A stretch of 64,000 bases of DNA from Phycomyces nitens. Lineage: Eukaryota; Mucoromycota; Mucoromycetes; Mucorales; Phycomycetaceae. The notes below the pieces were generated by a model. The model was not told the origin of the DNA, made no database searches, and worked only from the letters and a program-made list of their open reading frames with translations. The position numbers and the translations under genes were made by a program. The stretch lies in contig JAHRBC010000002.1 in NCBI GenBank assembly GCA_022702545.1, forward strand, positions 5,518,001 through 5,582,000, in the 5' to 3' direction. Shown here piece after piece: positions 53,223-64,000 of this stretch; positions within the stretch are counted from its first letter, which is position 1; the number at the start of each line of letters is the position of its first letter.

Positions 53223-54910
53223 AATAAAAATGTAAAACATTACCAATCAATTATAAACGGGAAATCAAATAATGGGTGATATATTACTGGTGAAGAAGGA
53301 TAAAGAAGCTTTCAATCCATTCATTTAATTGGCTTTCATGAAGAGTATGCTCAATATTTTCGATAAATACACGACCATGTATTTTCATGAATATATGATT
53401 CTCCCAATATTTCCAGGTCCATAAATACGGCACCAAAATAGAACCGTACTTTTAAATATTTCTTTTTGTTTTTCCAGATCAGATCAGTACACCGAAAGTG
53501 CTAACAGCCCTCACCTGCGGCACATTATTTCAAAAATCCACTACTAGATAGCACGTCAACGAGATAGCTGACAAGGTAGCTTGTCTCATAGTCGGAAAAA
53601 AAACCACCCTATGTTAAAACATCGCTTTATAGTACAGCATTGCCACTTTTACGTTATTGGAATTTCTTTATTTTTTGCAGTGTTGTTCCGCAAAAACCCT
53701 GTTTCTCCAGTCTCCCAAGAACTATTGCATGAAGGCATAGTTGAAGAAGTTATCAAGCGTGTCCACGAAGAAGGACACTATGGTGTCAACAATACATACT
53801 CTCAGCTCCGTTTACAATACACTGGTCCTCGTCTGTTCGAGTGGACCCGAAAGGTCGTTCAGAATTGTGTGACTTGTCAGGTCAGGACCAAGACACCACA
53901 CAATAGAACTGAGCCAGCACACCCGATTGATACACCTATACATCCCTTCTATATGATCGGATGCGACGCAATTGGCCCAATGGATCCCACAGAAGATGGT
54001 TACCGATACCTCTTAGTTGCTGTGGATTACCTGACAAGATGGCCGATTGCAATTCCTGTTAAGGATATTACTGAAGAAACCACCGTCAATTTTCTCTTTG
54101 AACAAGTTGTTGTTCCGTATGGCGTCCCAAACTTTATTCTTACTGACCGTGGCAGTAACTTTACCTCTGGCTATGTCCGGGAATTCTTTAAGTCGTTGAA
54201 CTGTCGTCATTTGACTACGACAGCCTATCGTCCTCAAACCAATGGCCTGTGTGAAAGGCTCAACCAGACACTTTCCCAGACACTAGCAAAGATCGTTAGA
54301 GACAACGATGCTCTAACTACTTGGGACAAGTATGTAACCTCAGCTCTACTCGCTTTACGCACGATGCGTAATGATACTACTGGCCACACTCCTGCAAAGT
54401 TGTTGTATGGATACAACCTCCGCACTCCTGCTACTTGGCCTGCTCCCAGAACCGATTTTGTGCAGGGCGATCCCGTTGAAGAAATCGCCAGTCGCACAAA
54501 GGTCATACAACATATGATAGAAAAACTAAGACCTGAAGCTCGTAGCCGTTCCAATGAAAAGAAACAGAAGTATAAGGCTCGGTATGATCTTCAAGTTTTT
54601 CCCCGTCGCCGTTTCTCTCCTGGAGAACAAGTACTTATGCGCGACCAGAAACCGCCGCATAAATTTTCAGATCGTTGGCTTGGGCCAATGACTGTCACCC
54701 GTGTTAACAACAATGGAACCTACCATCTTATCGGTCCCAATTATCGTCGCCTTCAAGGTGCTATCAACGGTGATTTTCTTATTCCGTTCCATAACCATAA
54801 GCTCATGGTTCCTGACATACAAGTCAAGCGTGCAGAAAACCAGTTTCTCGCTTGGATTTCTCGCTATGACACTCTCTGATTATCTGGTCTTTCGTTTGGT
54901 GGTCTCGCTT

Positions 54911-54923
54911 AGTGAGGGGACCT
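54911..54923 (+). other. Gypsy C polypurine tract
   Basis: AGTGAGGGGACCT directly before the 3' LTR. Confidence 0.7.
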
Positions 54924-55725
54924 TGACACAAGTGTTGTAGAATGTTCCAGCAACGACCACCAACCCTCAATTTACTAGTGACTTTGAAGTTTTTACCTTG
55001 GGACAGTCGAAGACGTCACCTTCCCTTGGGACATGCAAGGCATGATCCGATCTCTTGGAATCATTTGTCTACGTCAACAGCCCCGTTGAGTTCTAAATGT
55101 TTTCCCCTTTCTTTTCCTTTGATTTATATTTCCTTTTTTGTTTGCTTCCCACTGCATTGCACTTGTTCCTTTCGCACTTCTTGATATTACTCCTTTTGTA
55201 TACTTCCCGATAGTGCATTTCTCTCTTGATGTTTAGTTTCCTTTTTGTTTTCCTTTCGATTATTTCCTTTTGTGATTATGCCCGAAGAACTGTACACTCT
55301 TCTCGATAATCATCATTCAGCATAAGTTATATCTAGACTGTCACTACGTGCACAGTTGTCAATTAGTATAAAAGAGCTCCATTTTTTATTCAATAAAATA
55401 CATTCAGTTTTCTCTCTATTTCTTTTGAACATCGTCCCTGAACTTGAGCTATTGTCCTGCGGGAAATACTAAGTTGCACACTGTTAGGATCTACAAGTAC
55501 TGTCTCATCGTTTGTCCGTTTGTCCGTTTGTCCGTTTGTCTGGTGTCCGTTTACCTGTCCGTTTGCCTGTCCGTTTGCCTGTTTACTGTCTTTATCTATT
55601 TCAAGTCCCGTCTGATTGTCAAATTCTTCTTGTTGGATTGTCCTGAGCGAAATCACAAGAATACAATATATATTATTTATATATTCTGACCTGTTGCACC
55701 ACACACCATAACTCAACACGCGTCA
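54924..55725 (+). repeat. Gypsy C 3' LTR
   Basis: 802 bp, nearly identical to the 5' LTR except for a contracted TGTCCGTTTG array. It ends GCGTCA, followed by the TSD TTGC. Confidence 0.93.
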
Positions 55726-55731
55726 TTGCTG

Positions 55732-56411
55732 TGACACGTGTGTTGTGGACAGGTTCGGTTTCGACCATGAAGCCGGACCAAGGGCCTGGAAAAGGCCTAG
55801 GAGGGGTCGGAGGCCGGACCAGTCCGAAGAAGAAGTCCGAGCTGAGTAAGGATGGCCGATCCCCGAGTTTCTTTATTTCTCTTTCTTTTCAATTTTTCTT
55901 TATTTTATTTTATCACATTTTATTATTTCCTTTTTTATACTCTTTCCTTTTATATTTCCTTTGTGAATCCTTTCTCACTTTCTTGCAGGATTGCACCATT
56001 CTGTACTTCTTTAGTTTATTTCCCCTACTTCTTTGTCTTACCCTTTTCTTTACTATGTTATAGTATATTTTTTTATTATATTTTTCCTTTGGCCTTGATG
56101 GCATCATTTTATTATTTTATTATTTCATTTTTCGGTTATTCTTTTAGTTATTTTCTTTGTCTATAAAAGACATTCTTTTCTAATGAAATAAAGATCATCA
56201 GTCAGTTTTACGATCAATTTTACGGTTATTTTATTCTTTTGAGTTTAAGCTCTCAATCTCTGAAGAGCAGTTATATTTTGCCCGGTCATTTTGGGGATAT
56301 TTCTGTTGAGTTTTGTTAGTCTTTTACTGGTTCTTTCATTGTTTCTTTTATATATTTTATTTGTCACCCGTTCGGTTACCATACACAACCATACAAACAT
56401 ATCACACGTCA
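55732..56411 (+). repeat. Solo LTR of family D
   Basis: About 680 bp, TGACACGTGTGTTG...ACACGTCA, with a TATA box (CTATAAAAGAC, ~56161) followed by AATAAAG. No internal region is attached. Before gypsy C inserted, it lay about 14 bp from the 5' end of tRNA-Asn at 42337. A second piece of the same LTR is at 63427. Confidence 0.8.
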
Positions 56412-57060
56412 TGTTTGACGGGTGTGGTGCTTGGTGATGTGGTAGATGTCAATAAAGAAGAAATTGAATAAAATGAATATAGAAATATAAAAGAATGAAT
56501 AAAAGATATCGCCGGGTTTGAGGGTAATGAGTTCAAAATAGGGTAAAAAGTGAGTGTCTATTCCACAAGAACACTCTAAATATGAATAACAAGGGGGTGA
56601 AGTTCTCTATTCCACAAGAGAGACTTAATAAAATGATATAAAGAAATAACTGAACTCAAGTGAGAACAATTAAGATACAACAATCAAAATACAAAGAGGG
56701 GTACAAATAATATAATCAAAACCAATCCACTGTGGGGACTTGGTTAAAACGAAAAGATAATAAACGGAAAATCGACAAGAGAAATAGCAACCGCGTGCCT
56801 CAAAAACTTGTAGTCAGAATATAAGACAGATGATAATCCTCATTTATTGAAAGAATTCAAAGGGGTATTTATACTACTTTGTGGATAAACGATATTGAAC
56901 AATTCTACTTATATGATGTAAATTGTTATAAGAAAATGGGCTAAGAGACATCAGTGACTATCGTATAATGCTCGGTTAAAAGAAAATGAGAAGTGTCTTT
57001 AACAATTTTGGTAAAGGACACTACAAAAATTGAGTGGTTTCATTCATAACAAACTACTAT
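56412..57060. other. Non-coding, probably another LTR relic
   Basis: Blocks such as AATCCACTGTGGGGACTTGG and TTTATTGAAAGAATTC...GGGGTATTTATAC resemble the layout of gypsy B-type LTRs (CCACTGGGGA, TTTTTATT, TATTTATAC). A duplicated CTATTCCACAAGA (56562 and 56612) is present. No gene was seen. Confidence 0.4.
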
Positions 57061-57302
57061 CACTGGAAAAACCCCTCGATTTCACCTAGTATAAATGGTG
57101 CAGATGGGTACTAGAAACATAGAGCTTTTTTTCATCTCAGACATTATTTTTTTTAAAAATAAAAAGTATAATTTTGATGCATCCTATTGGTTCGGGCAAA
57201 GGATCAAAGAACAATAGCCTTTTTCTTGTCTATAAAATGACAGCAAATAAAAATATGTAGCACTTGTTTCCTTTTTTATCTCACAATCAAATAATATAAA
57301 CT

Positions 57303-60300
57303 ATGTCTTCTATTTCCGCACAAAACACTACTGCCTGTTACTGCAACAAATGCAGCAATAACCAGCAAGGATTCACTATTGTATCCAAGCGCACTTACCA
57401 ACGCCATAGTAAGAGAGCAAGAACTGAAGAAACTGGCGAATTTGAGAGCAGTATGTATACTAGTGTTAATTTTCATTTACTGCGTAATAATAACTTGTAT
57501 TTTTCAATTGAACTCAGGCACACAAAGTGATATGATGGATTTGGACGTTGAGGGTAAAATATATTTATTTGAAAACCAGTGCAGAGTAATAAACTAATCT
57601 AACCCATATTTGCAGCAATGCCGATTATTGAATCCGAATCCGTGGCAGTTGACAGTCAGCCCAGCTTACCTTTTGGGGATTATGACCAAATGGTTGATGC
57701 CGATCAACTTGACAATGAGGTCAATGGCGATGGTGCCGAAATCACCAACGACTCTGACAATGACAGTGATGATGAAGCCGATGTCGAGGAGATTGAGGTC
57801 GAGGAGTTTGATAGTGAAGGTCAGTATTGAATAGCTATAATACAAAAGCAAGCAAAAATTGAGTGTTAATAATTTTCCTTTTTAAATAATAGACCCTTTT
57901 GCTACTCCTGGTATGCCCGAAACCCAGTGCACAGAGCAATTGCCATTTTCGTTGTTCTGTTTGCATCCCGTTATGTGGTCGATAAGGGTGCTGTTGTCTT
58001 GATTGAGTTCATCAACAAACTCTTGACGATTTACGGACAGGACTTCCAATTGCCCTCAAGCCTTTCTGGTCTCCAAAGCATGACGGGTTTCACTGCCTTG
58101 ACCAAGGGTGTAAAGAGATTCGTTGTGTGCCAGGATTGCCACACGGTGTATGAGGAAGCTGGGTCTGCTCCACTTCGGTGCGATTCTGCTAAGCTCGGTT
58201 CCCAATCTGTATGTGGTTGTCAATTGATGAAGCAATCGTCATCTGGTGCTTTGGTTGCCAAGAGATCGTACGTCTATCAGTCCGTCAAGCAGGCGTTGAG
58301 AGTCCTTTTCCTCCGCCCGGATTTTGAGACCAAGATTCGTCACTGGAACCAGGAGCTAAAAGTTGTAGACACCATGTGCGATATCTACGATGGTGCAATG
58401 TGGAAGGGTCTCCAGGACATGGGTGGTGTTTCGTTCGTTGCAGATCCACGTTCTTTGATGCTGACACTGAACATTGACTGGTTCCAGCCCTTTGATGGAA
58501 TCAGCTATTCTTGTGGTGCCATCTATCTTGTAATCAATAATTTGCCTAGGGAGGAAAGGTTCAAGGCCGAAAATACTATTCTCGTCGGTCTGATGCCTGG
58601 ACCCAAGGAGCCAAAGACAGATGAGATCAACAGTTATCTCAAGCCGTTGGTCGATGAACTGGAGCAGTTGTTTGTTGGAATAAGGATCCCGACCTACGAG
58701 TGCCCGTCTGGTGTCAATGTCCGTGCTGCATTGTTGATGGTGGCGTGCGATATCCCAGCTGCAAGGAAGACGAGTGGGTTTACGGCACACAACAGCACCA
58801 ATGCATGCTACAAGTGCAATCGTCAGTTCTCTCGTTTGGAGGGGTCAAACCAGGTGGATTTCCGTGGATTTGACTATTCACAATGGTCTCTTCGGACATC
58901 AGTTGACAACAGACACCATGCAACACTTTGGAAAGATGCCCAGACGATTTCCGAAAGGCATGGACTTGAAGTTGAGAATGGTGTACGATGGTCAGAGCTT
59001 CACCGCCTCCAGTATCTTGATCTTGTCCGCGCAACTGTGGTGGACCCCATGCACAACCTCTTCCTGGGAACCGCCAAGAGAATGGTTGAAAACTGGATCT
59101 CTGGTGGTGATTTGTCCAATGACGATCTTCTTGTGATGCAGGAGATAGCAGACACCATGGAGCTGCCAAGTGATTACAGTTCACTAAAGACAAAGATTGC
59201 CAGGGGATTTCCATTCATGAAAGCAGACGAGTGGAAATCTTGGGTGCTGGTATATTCGCCTGTTGCGTTGAAGCCCGTTCTCCTGCGTCAAAAGTTTAAC
59301 AGTTGGATGAACTTTGTGGATGCCTGCCGCCTGATTGTCAAGCCATCTGTGTCCTTCCAGGATGTTGACAATGCCCATCACCACCTTCAGCAATTCTGCC
59401 AAGAGTGCGAGCGCCTTTACCCTCCAAGTCTTCTCACCTGCAACATGCACCTGCACCTCCATCTTCATAAGACCATCAATGATTTTGGACCGGTGTACGG
59501 CTATTGGCTCTTTGGGTTTGAGAGGTACAACGGATTGCTAAAGAACGTGAGCACGAATGGAAAGAATGGGTTTGAGGCAACCTACATGCGGAAATTTGTC
59601 CAGGACGTATTCAAGAATGATTATGTCAATGCTGTTCTACAATCTCCAAGCCAAGACATCTTCACTCCTCTCTTTTCAAACCTCCTCTCTGCCTCCACCT
59701 CTGCCTCTATCCCTACCCCCACACCCACACCCACACCAACACCAACACGACGCCCGTTCAGATTGCTGGATTTCATCGAAGCTTCAGAGAATTCTGAATT
59801 CCCAATCAAGGGTAACGAGCCTCTTCCCCCTCTGCGTTTCCTCTGCTTCAAAAGTCTGCCACAAAAATGAGTGATATTGACTATCCTCAATTGTTGGCTT
59901 ACTATGTGGATACGTATGACATTGACACCCTCCAGCATTATCAACATGCCACTTCTTCTTCGTTGTTTGTTGACAATCAGATCGTGAAGCTGAAATCGAT
60001 AAATCTCCTTGGCCAAGTTTATCGTGGACACAATAGCTCTGGAAATGGTGGATCTCGTGTACAAGCTTTGTTTGGTAGCAGCACTGGTGAGAACCAGACC
60101 GCCTATACTGGGCAGATACAGTATATTTTTGTTCATCAGTTTACGCCGCCTCTCTCTGCCTCTGTCCGTTTAAATCGTCGTGGCTATCAAAGCCAGCATG
60201 TCTTTGCCTTTGTGCGATGGAATGGTGTCTGTTATGAACGATCACGCGAAGATGAAGGTGTTGACATCTGTTTGCCCAGTTTTTCTCCTGCTACCAATGA

Positions 60301-60415
60301 GTGCATCTTGCCAGTGCATCGCCTTCTTTTGGAAGTTGCGACTGCCACACACACAAGCCGAAATGGTATAAAGAGGATGCTGGTCATTCCTTTGCCAAAG
60401 AAACTTTGCGTGTAA
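57303..60415 (+). pseudogene. CACTA-5 transposase (Tnp2-like), two frameshifts
   Basis: Exons 57303-57450 (148 nt), 57518-57553 (36 nt), 57616-57819 (204 nt) and 57893-60415, with the same lengths and phases as CACTA-4. A base is missing at about 57919 (GAAACCC where CACTA-4 has GAAAACCC), and another near 59829 in a C run. Between them the frame is open with CQDCHTVYEE, NIDWFQPFDG, LVGLMPGPKEPKTDEIN, VVDPMHNLFLGTAKRM and WLFGFERYNGLLK. The last part (59867-60415) ends IPLPKKLCV. The full protein cannot be made. Confidence 0.9.
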
Positions 60416-60541
60416 TAAAAAAAATAAATATCTTTTCTCTTTTATAAAGAACAAACAGAAATAGCATTGCCTTTATAAATGTTGTCAAAACGTAACGCGT
60501 GTCAAAAAAAAATAGATGGAGAGATAAAAAAAATTATTTTA

Positions 60542-61730
60542 TTAAAGCCCATGTCTAAGAGCCCACTGAGCAAGACTGGGATTTAAATTGGTCGGGACTG
60601 CCACGTCCACAGTTCTGCCATAAACCCTTGACAGCAACTGGTGAGAGTTTGCTCCAAGTTGGAGACCAACGAATCTATCAATGCCTTGGATAAATCGGTT
60701 GTACTATCAATTGCACATTAGTAATCTAAAGTCATCCAAAATATTATTTATAATCAGCTCAACAACTCACTTCATCGCTTCTCCAACTTGGGCGGACGGT
60801 CCGAATCACACGTCTTCTTCCAGTTTCGGAGACTTCGTCATCCGATTCTCCTCCGGACATTGCTTCCTTGGGGAGTGCATTGGCACAATCCCGGCCCATC
60901 TCTTGGTTGATGGCAACCATGTTGCTGCCGTATGCCTTTGTTCGGCGCTTGTGGTTCTAATAATAACCTTGTTATTATTTTTTGGAATAGATTTTTAATA
61001 TATCAAGGATAACTTACTTCACCAGCACGTCTGGCTCTCCGTGAACGTGTGTTCGTGATCTCTTTTGCAGCAGCAGAGATCTTCTCCTGTTTGCATCTGT
61101 TGATGAAGTTTTTGTGGAGCTTATCACGAAGATCCTTGGTTCTCATCCCATCACCAGCAAACTTGCGCTCCAGGACGACAAGAAGCCTGTTCACTAACTC
61201 CTTGTTTGGAGTCACATTAAAGTGAACATCCGTGTTCCACCTGGGCTTGTTAGTGTTGGCCAAGATCTCTGCTGGAGTATTTGCATGGAAATTTGGCTCC
61301 CACAAGAACTCACGGATCTTTCTCTGATATAGTAAACAAGTTAATGAATTGATAATATAGTATAAGGTATAATGCTTACATTGACCTCCACTGATGTTTT
61401 ATGGCTGGGTCCGGCCAAACCAATGGCCTCCACAACCGCAACATTGCTGGGTTCACTGGTGGCAGTGGCAGGAACCTCTTCTCCAAAATTGTCAATGGCC
61501 TTAATGGCTTCACGGGTTCCAGCAATGATGACACCAAGTCTGGCATCCATCGTTACCAGTTTGGTGTTGGAGGTCACCAACTCGCCTTCTACATTGGTGA
61601 CCTTATCTTCCACTCTGGTCATGTTGTCTTGAATTCCAGAGAGCATCTCGACAATTTGCTCCATGTTGGCAGGAGTGAGAGCAGGAGCAGGAGTGGGACG
61701 AGGAGCAATCGATCTTCTTTGGTTAACCAT
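60542..61730 (-). CDS. CACTA-5 accessory protein, four exons
   Basis: Exons 61380-61730, 61018-61323 (306 nt), 60771-60956 (186 nt) and 60542-60703 give 334 residues, phase 0 throughout. It starts MVNQRRSIAPRP. A long heptad-like helix (MEQIVEML...VEDKVTNVEGELVT) is followed by the exon 2 domain with PRWNTDVHFNVTPNKELVNRLL. Exon 3 has SGGESDDEVSE and RPSWRSDE. Exon 4 starts YNRFIQGIDRF and ends PSLAQWALRHGL. The gene is intact even though the transposase of the same element is broken twice. The function is unknown; the conserved partner genes suggest a role in transposition or its control. Confidence 0.82.
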
Positions 61731-61897
61731 TTTCTAGAATATGGTAAAGTATATTTCGATTATAATTATTAGTTTTTGTTCAATTGAAATAAAAATAAAT
61801 ATAATATACATACAAAAACTGTTTTGTTGGGTGGGTGAGTAAGTGTGTGTGTGTGTGTGTGTGTGTGTAAAGGTAAGAGAGGTTGAATATCAAAAAG

Positions 61898-62966
61898 GCC
61901 GTTATATATAGGCATTTTGAATGACTATAAAGATGTTCCTCTATTGTCTTGAAGCACTGAGATGCAAATCGGCCTTGATATTGTTTTTGGGCTCAATCCA
62001 TCATGCTTTCCGCAGCATGCTTCAAAGGTGAAAAAAAATTTCAGACTCTCTCCTTTTTTTTTGGTTCCCTTTATTTTTCCTTTTCCTTGCTTTTTTGATA
62101 TTGGCGCCTTTCTCTGGTAAGACATTTTTTATACCTCTTTATACACACAAATTAACCTCTTTTTCATAGATGTGCGCTCCCATTGCAACTCATCCTTTCC
62201 ACAATGGCCATCTAGACAAATACTCACTGGCCGCATTCACTGGTACCATCATCTTGATAAAAATTATTTTCACTTTCTCTTTTAGATTGGCCAAACAACT
62301 TATATAGGGATGCCATCGGCACCAGGTAAAATTTTTTCTTTCAATCATACTTGTTCCCTCTCTGACTCTATTCCATTGTAGACTGCCCTTTCTATTCATG
62401 CCATCGGCCTCCTCCATCATTCGCAATTGTAATCATAAAGGTAATATTCTTTATAAATCTCTTTTTGCTTATCCAAAATATTATTCAGATTATTTATTAA
62501 TTATTATTATTATGTGTTTTATAGACTCACTTGGGCTTCCTTTACACACCATACCCCCTACTTTGATAACCCATTTGGCTCCTGGTATGTAAATTAAATA
62601 TATCATCACTCTGTTCACCCATATTAATTTTTATTCCCTTTTTTATAGTAAAACCTGCCACACAGCCCATCCAGCCTTAAAATTCAAGTCCCCTTTGCAC
62701 ACTCTTGCCTATCTCTTGCAATGTAAGTATCTTTTGACACACAAAAATTTTCTCTTTGTACCCCACATCATTAACACTTCTTTATCTTTTACAGAACACT
62801 CCTGCAGCCCAAAAAATTGCTGGATATTCATATTTTTGCAGGTATTTTTTATGTAGAAAAATATTCCATCCAAATAGCAGCAAGCAACCGGGTAGAAACG
62901 GCTAGGCATAGGAATAGGCGTAATAATAGACCCTAAACCTAGAAACATTCTATTCTTTCCAATAAA
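61898..62966 (+). ncRNA. CACTA-5 spliced tail unit, probably non-coding
   Basis: TATA box GTTATATATAGG near 61901 and 3' block CTATTCTTTCCAATAAA (AATAAA 62961-62966). Donors and acceptors fall in the same places as in CACTA-4. Indels between the two copies (for example in the A run near 62033) break any shared frame while leaving splice signals in place. Confidence 0.5.
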
Positions 62967-63426
62967 GATAAAAGCGTAAACCATTACCAATCCAATATAA
63001 ACGGGAAATCAAATAATGGGTGATATATTACTGGTGAAGAAGAATAAAGAGGCTTTCAAGTGTTTGATTTGATTGGTCTTGGGTAGTAACCACTAGTAGA
63101 TACATCGAGTTTCTACAACTCGCAACATAAAGATATGTGACGTATCTGAACATTTCAACGACCACGTTGAGACGACCAAAATAGAACCGTTCTTTTAAAT
63201 ACTTTTTTTCATCGTTCCAAATCAGATCTATATACCGAAAGTGCTAACAGACCTCACCTGCGGCACATTTTTACATGTTTCTACTACTGCAAACCACGAC
63301 ACCGAGGTACCTGTGAAGCTAGCATGCCTCCTAGTTGAAAAAATATTTAAACTAGGTGAAACCCACCCCTTTTCAGTACCATAATGCCGGATTTCTGGTA
63401 CTACAAACAGCCCCTCTTTTGCAGTG

Positions 63427-63690
63427 CAAGGGTCCAGAACAGGCCTAGGAGGGGTCGGAGGCCAGACCAGTCTGAAGAAAAGGTCCAAACTGAGTAGGAT
63501 GGCTGATCCCCAAGTTTCTTTCTTTTTAATTTTCTCTATTTTATTTTATCACACTTTATTATTTTCTTTTTTATACTCTTTCCTTTGTGAACCCTTTCTC
63601 ACTTTCTTGCAGGATTGCACCATTCTGTACTTCTTTAGTTTATTTTTCTTACTTCTTTGTCTTACTCTTTTCTTTACTATTTTACAGTAT
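63427..63690 (+). repeat. LTR D fragment
   Basis: CAAGGGTCCAG...AGGCCTAGGAGGGGTCGG aligns with 55789 onward in the solo LTR D (about 85-90% by eye) until roughly 63690. The first ~55 bp of the LTR are missing and replaced by CACTA-5. Confidence 0.75.
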
Positions 63691-64000
63691 CAAATATTTT
63701 TTTTTCTTTTTTTAGTATACAAAAAATCGATTGTCCAATTAAAGTCCTCTATTTCATCTCCGAAATTTCCTAATATGGGAGTAAAAGAGTTAATAATACT
63801 GAGAAGGATATTTGAATACTATGAAATAAAGGGGAAGTTTTTAATATAATTAACTTTTTGAGTTATGAATACCAGTTAATATATATTTTTTATTTCTCAA
63901 ATACTGCTTCATCGACAATACTATTTATCAACAAAAAAAACACTTTTCTCTTATAAGAACTGTAAAGAACATCCAATTGGTAATTCTGATTAACCAATCA
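63691..64000. other. AT-rich window end, nothing recognised
   Basis: No supported gene or repeat boundary. An open frame reaching 63849 continues from the LTR D fragment and has no family features. Confidence 0.5.

Larger units (their letters stand above)
47334..53682 (+). mobile_element. CACTA-4 transposon inserted in gypsy C integrase
   Basis: 6349 bp, ends CACTGGAAAAACTCCC and (reverse complement) CACTGCAAAAAATAAAG, flanked by the 3-bp duplication TTG (47331-47333 and 53683-53685). It carries transposase (+), accessory gene (-) and tail unit (+). The terminal repeats match for only about the first dozen bases, unlike the perfect 32 bp of CACTA-2. Confidence 0.94.
47199..54879 (+). pseudogene. 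Gypsy C integrase, split by CACTA-4
   Basis: The first 45 codons (MEYPLYLSIYYYLTRSGEYP...HGHKL) are at 47199-47333. After CACTA-4 and its TSD the frame resumes as FRKNPVSPVSQELL at 53686 and runs to 54879. The second part has the HHCC domain (HEEGHYG...CVTCQ), the DDE core (GCDAIGP, LTDRGSNF, LCERLNQT; 35 residues between the last D and E) and a C-terminal GPMTVTRV domain. Without the insertion the frame would be uninterrupted. The ORF start seen at 53581 is CACTA sequence. Confidence 0.92.
42347..55725 (+). mobile_element. Gypsy C, Ty3/gypsy LTR retrotransposon
   Basis: LTRs 42347-43297 and 54924-55725 (TGACAC...GCGTCA), PBS, gag, pol, separate integrase ORF and polypurine tract, on the plus strand. 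The flanks TTGC (42343-42346) and TTGC (after 55725) form the target duplication, possibly TTGCT. CACTA-4 interrupts integrase. Its relation to gypsy A is clear from Gag, Pol, Int, the PBS and the frameshift site. One frameshift in the pol linker adds to the damage. Confidence 0.93.
57061..63426 (+). mobile_element. CACTA-5 transposon
   Basis: 6366 bp with ends CACTGGAAAAACCCCTCG and (reverse complement) CACTGCAAAAGAGGGGC. Both ends also carry TTTCACCTAG a little further in. It is closely related to CACTA-4 over most of its length. The flanks are TAT on the left and CAA on the right, so no target duplication is present. The right flank is LTR D sequence and the left is not. Confidence 0.9.

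Overview
The window looks like fungal nuclear DNA, most likely from an early-diverging lineage such as Mucoromycota. The evidence is short GT-AG introns of about 55-75 nt, CCAAT/TATA promoters, eukaryotic tRNA-Asn genes, and a repeat mix of Helitron, Tc1/mariner, CACTA (EnSpm, Tnp2 type) and Ty3/gypsy elements. The genus cannot be fixed from sequence alone. No ordinary host protein gene was recognised. The only host-type genes are two identical tRNA-Asn(GUU) genes, at 25837-25909 (+) and 42265-42337 (-). Almost everything else is a nested stack of transposable elements.

Layout. 1-485: 3' end of a Helitron (+). 486-3807: AT-rich spacer with a Tc1 relic and a 174-bp tandem repeat. 3808 to about 8905: a second Helitron (-), nearly complete, with Rep and helicase halves split by one frameshift. 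8906-11266: no gene seen. 11267-12224: 5' fragment of a CACTA element (CACTA-1). 12225-12618: LTR relic. 12621-25827: gypsy A (-), with CACTA-2 (17637-24139) inserted between gag and pol. 25837: tRNA-Asn. 25946-38589: gypsy B (-), with CACTA-3 (29507-36846) inserted in the protease active-site codons. 38590-42264: LTR relics, a Tc1/mariner element (39168-40778) and a solo LTR. 42265: second tRNA-Asn. 42347-55725: gypsy C (+), with CACTA-4 (47334-53682) inserted in integrase. 55732-56411: solo LTR of another family (D). 57061-63426: CACTA-5. 63427 to about 63690: LTR D fragment.

How the parts work. Gypsy A and C are relatives. Each has gag, a conserved G-GGA-AAA slippery heptamer giving pol in the -1 frame, and an integrase encoded as a separate ORF with its own ATG. 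Both lie with an LTR end exactly 9 nt upstream of the mature tRNA-Asn 5' end, which suggests integration guided by the Pol III machinery. Gypsy B and its solo LTRs (TGTCG...CGACA termini) accumulate on the 3' side of the same tRNA genes.

The four long CACTA copies share a three-part architecture that I do not recognise as described. The first part is a four-exon Tnp2-like transposase gene. The second is a convergent four-exon accessory gene whose exons 2 and 3 are exactly 306 and 186 nt in all four copies despite strong sequence divergence. The third is a divergently transcribed, multiply spliced, apparently non-coding unit with a conserved polyadenylation-signal end. In one copy a ~235-bp exon-intron-exon-intron module of this unit has been tandemly amplified to five copies. 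This is the best candidate in the window for an undescribed system.
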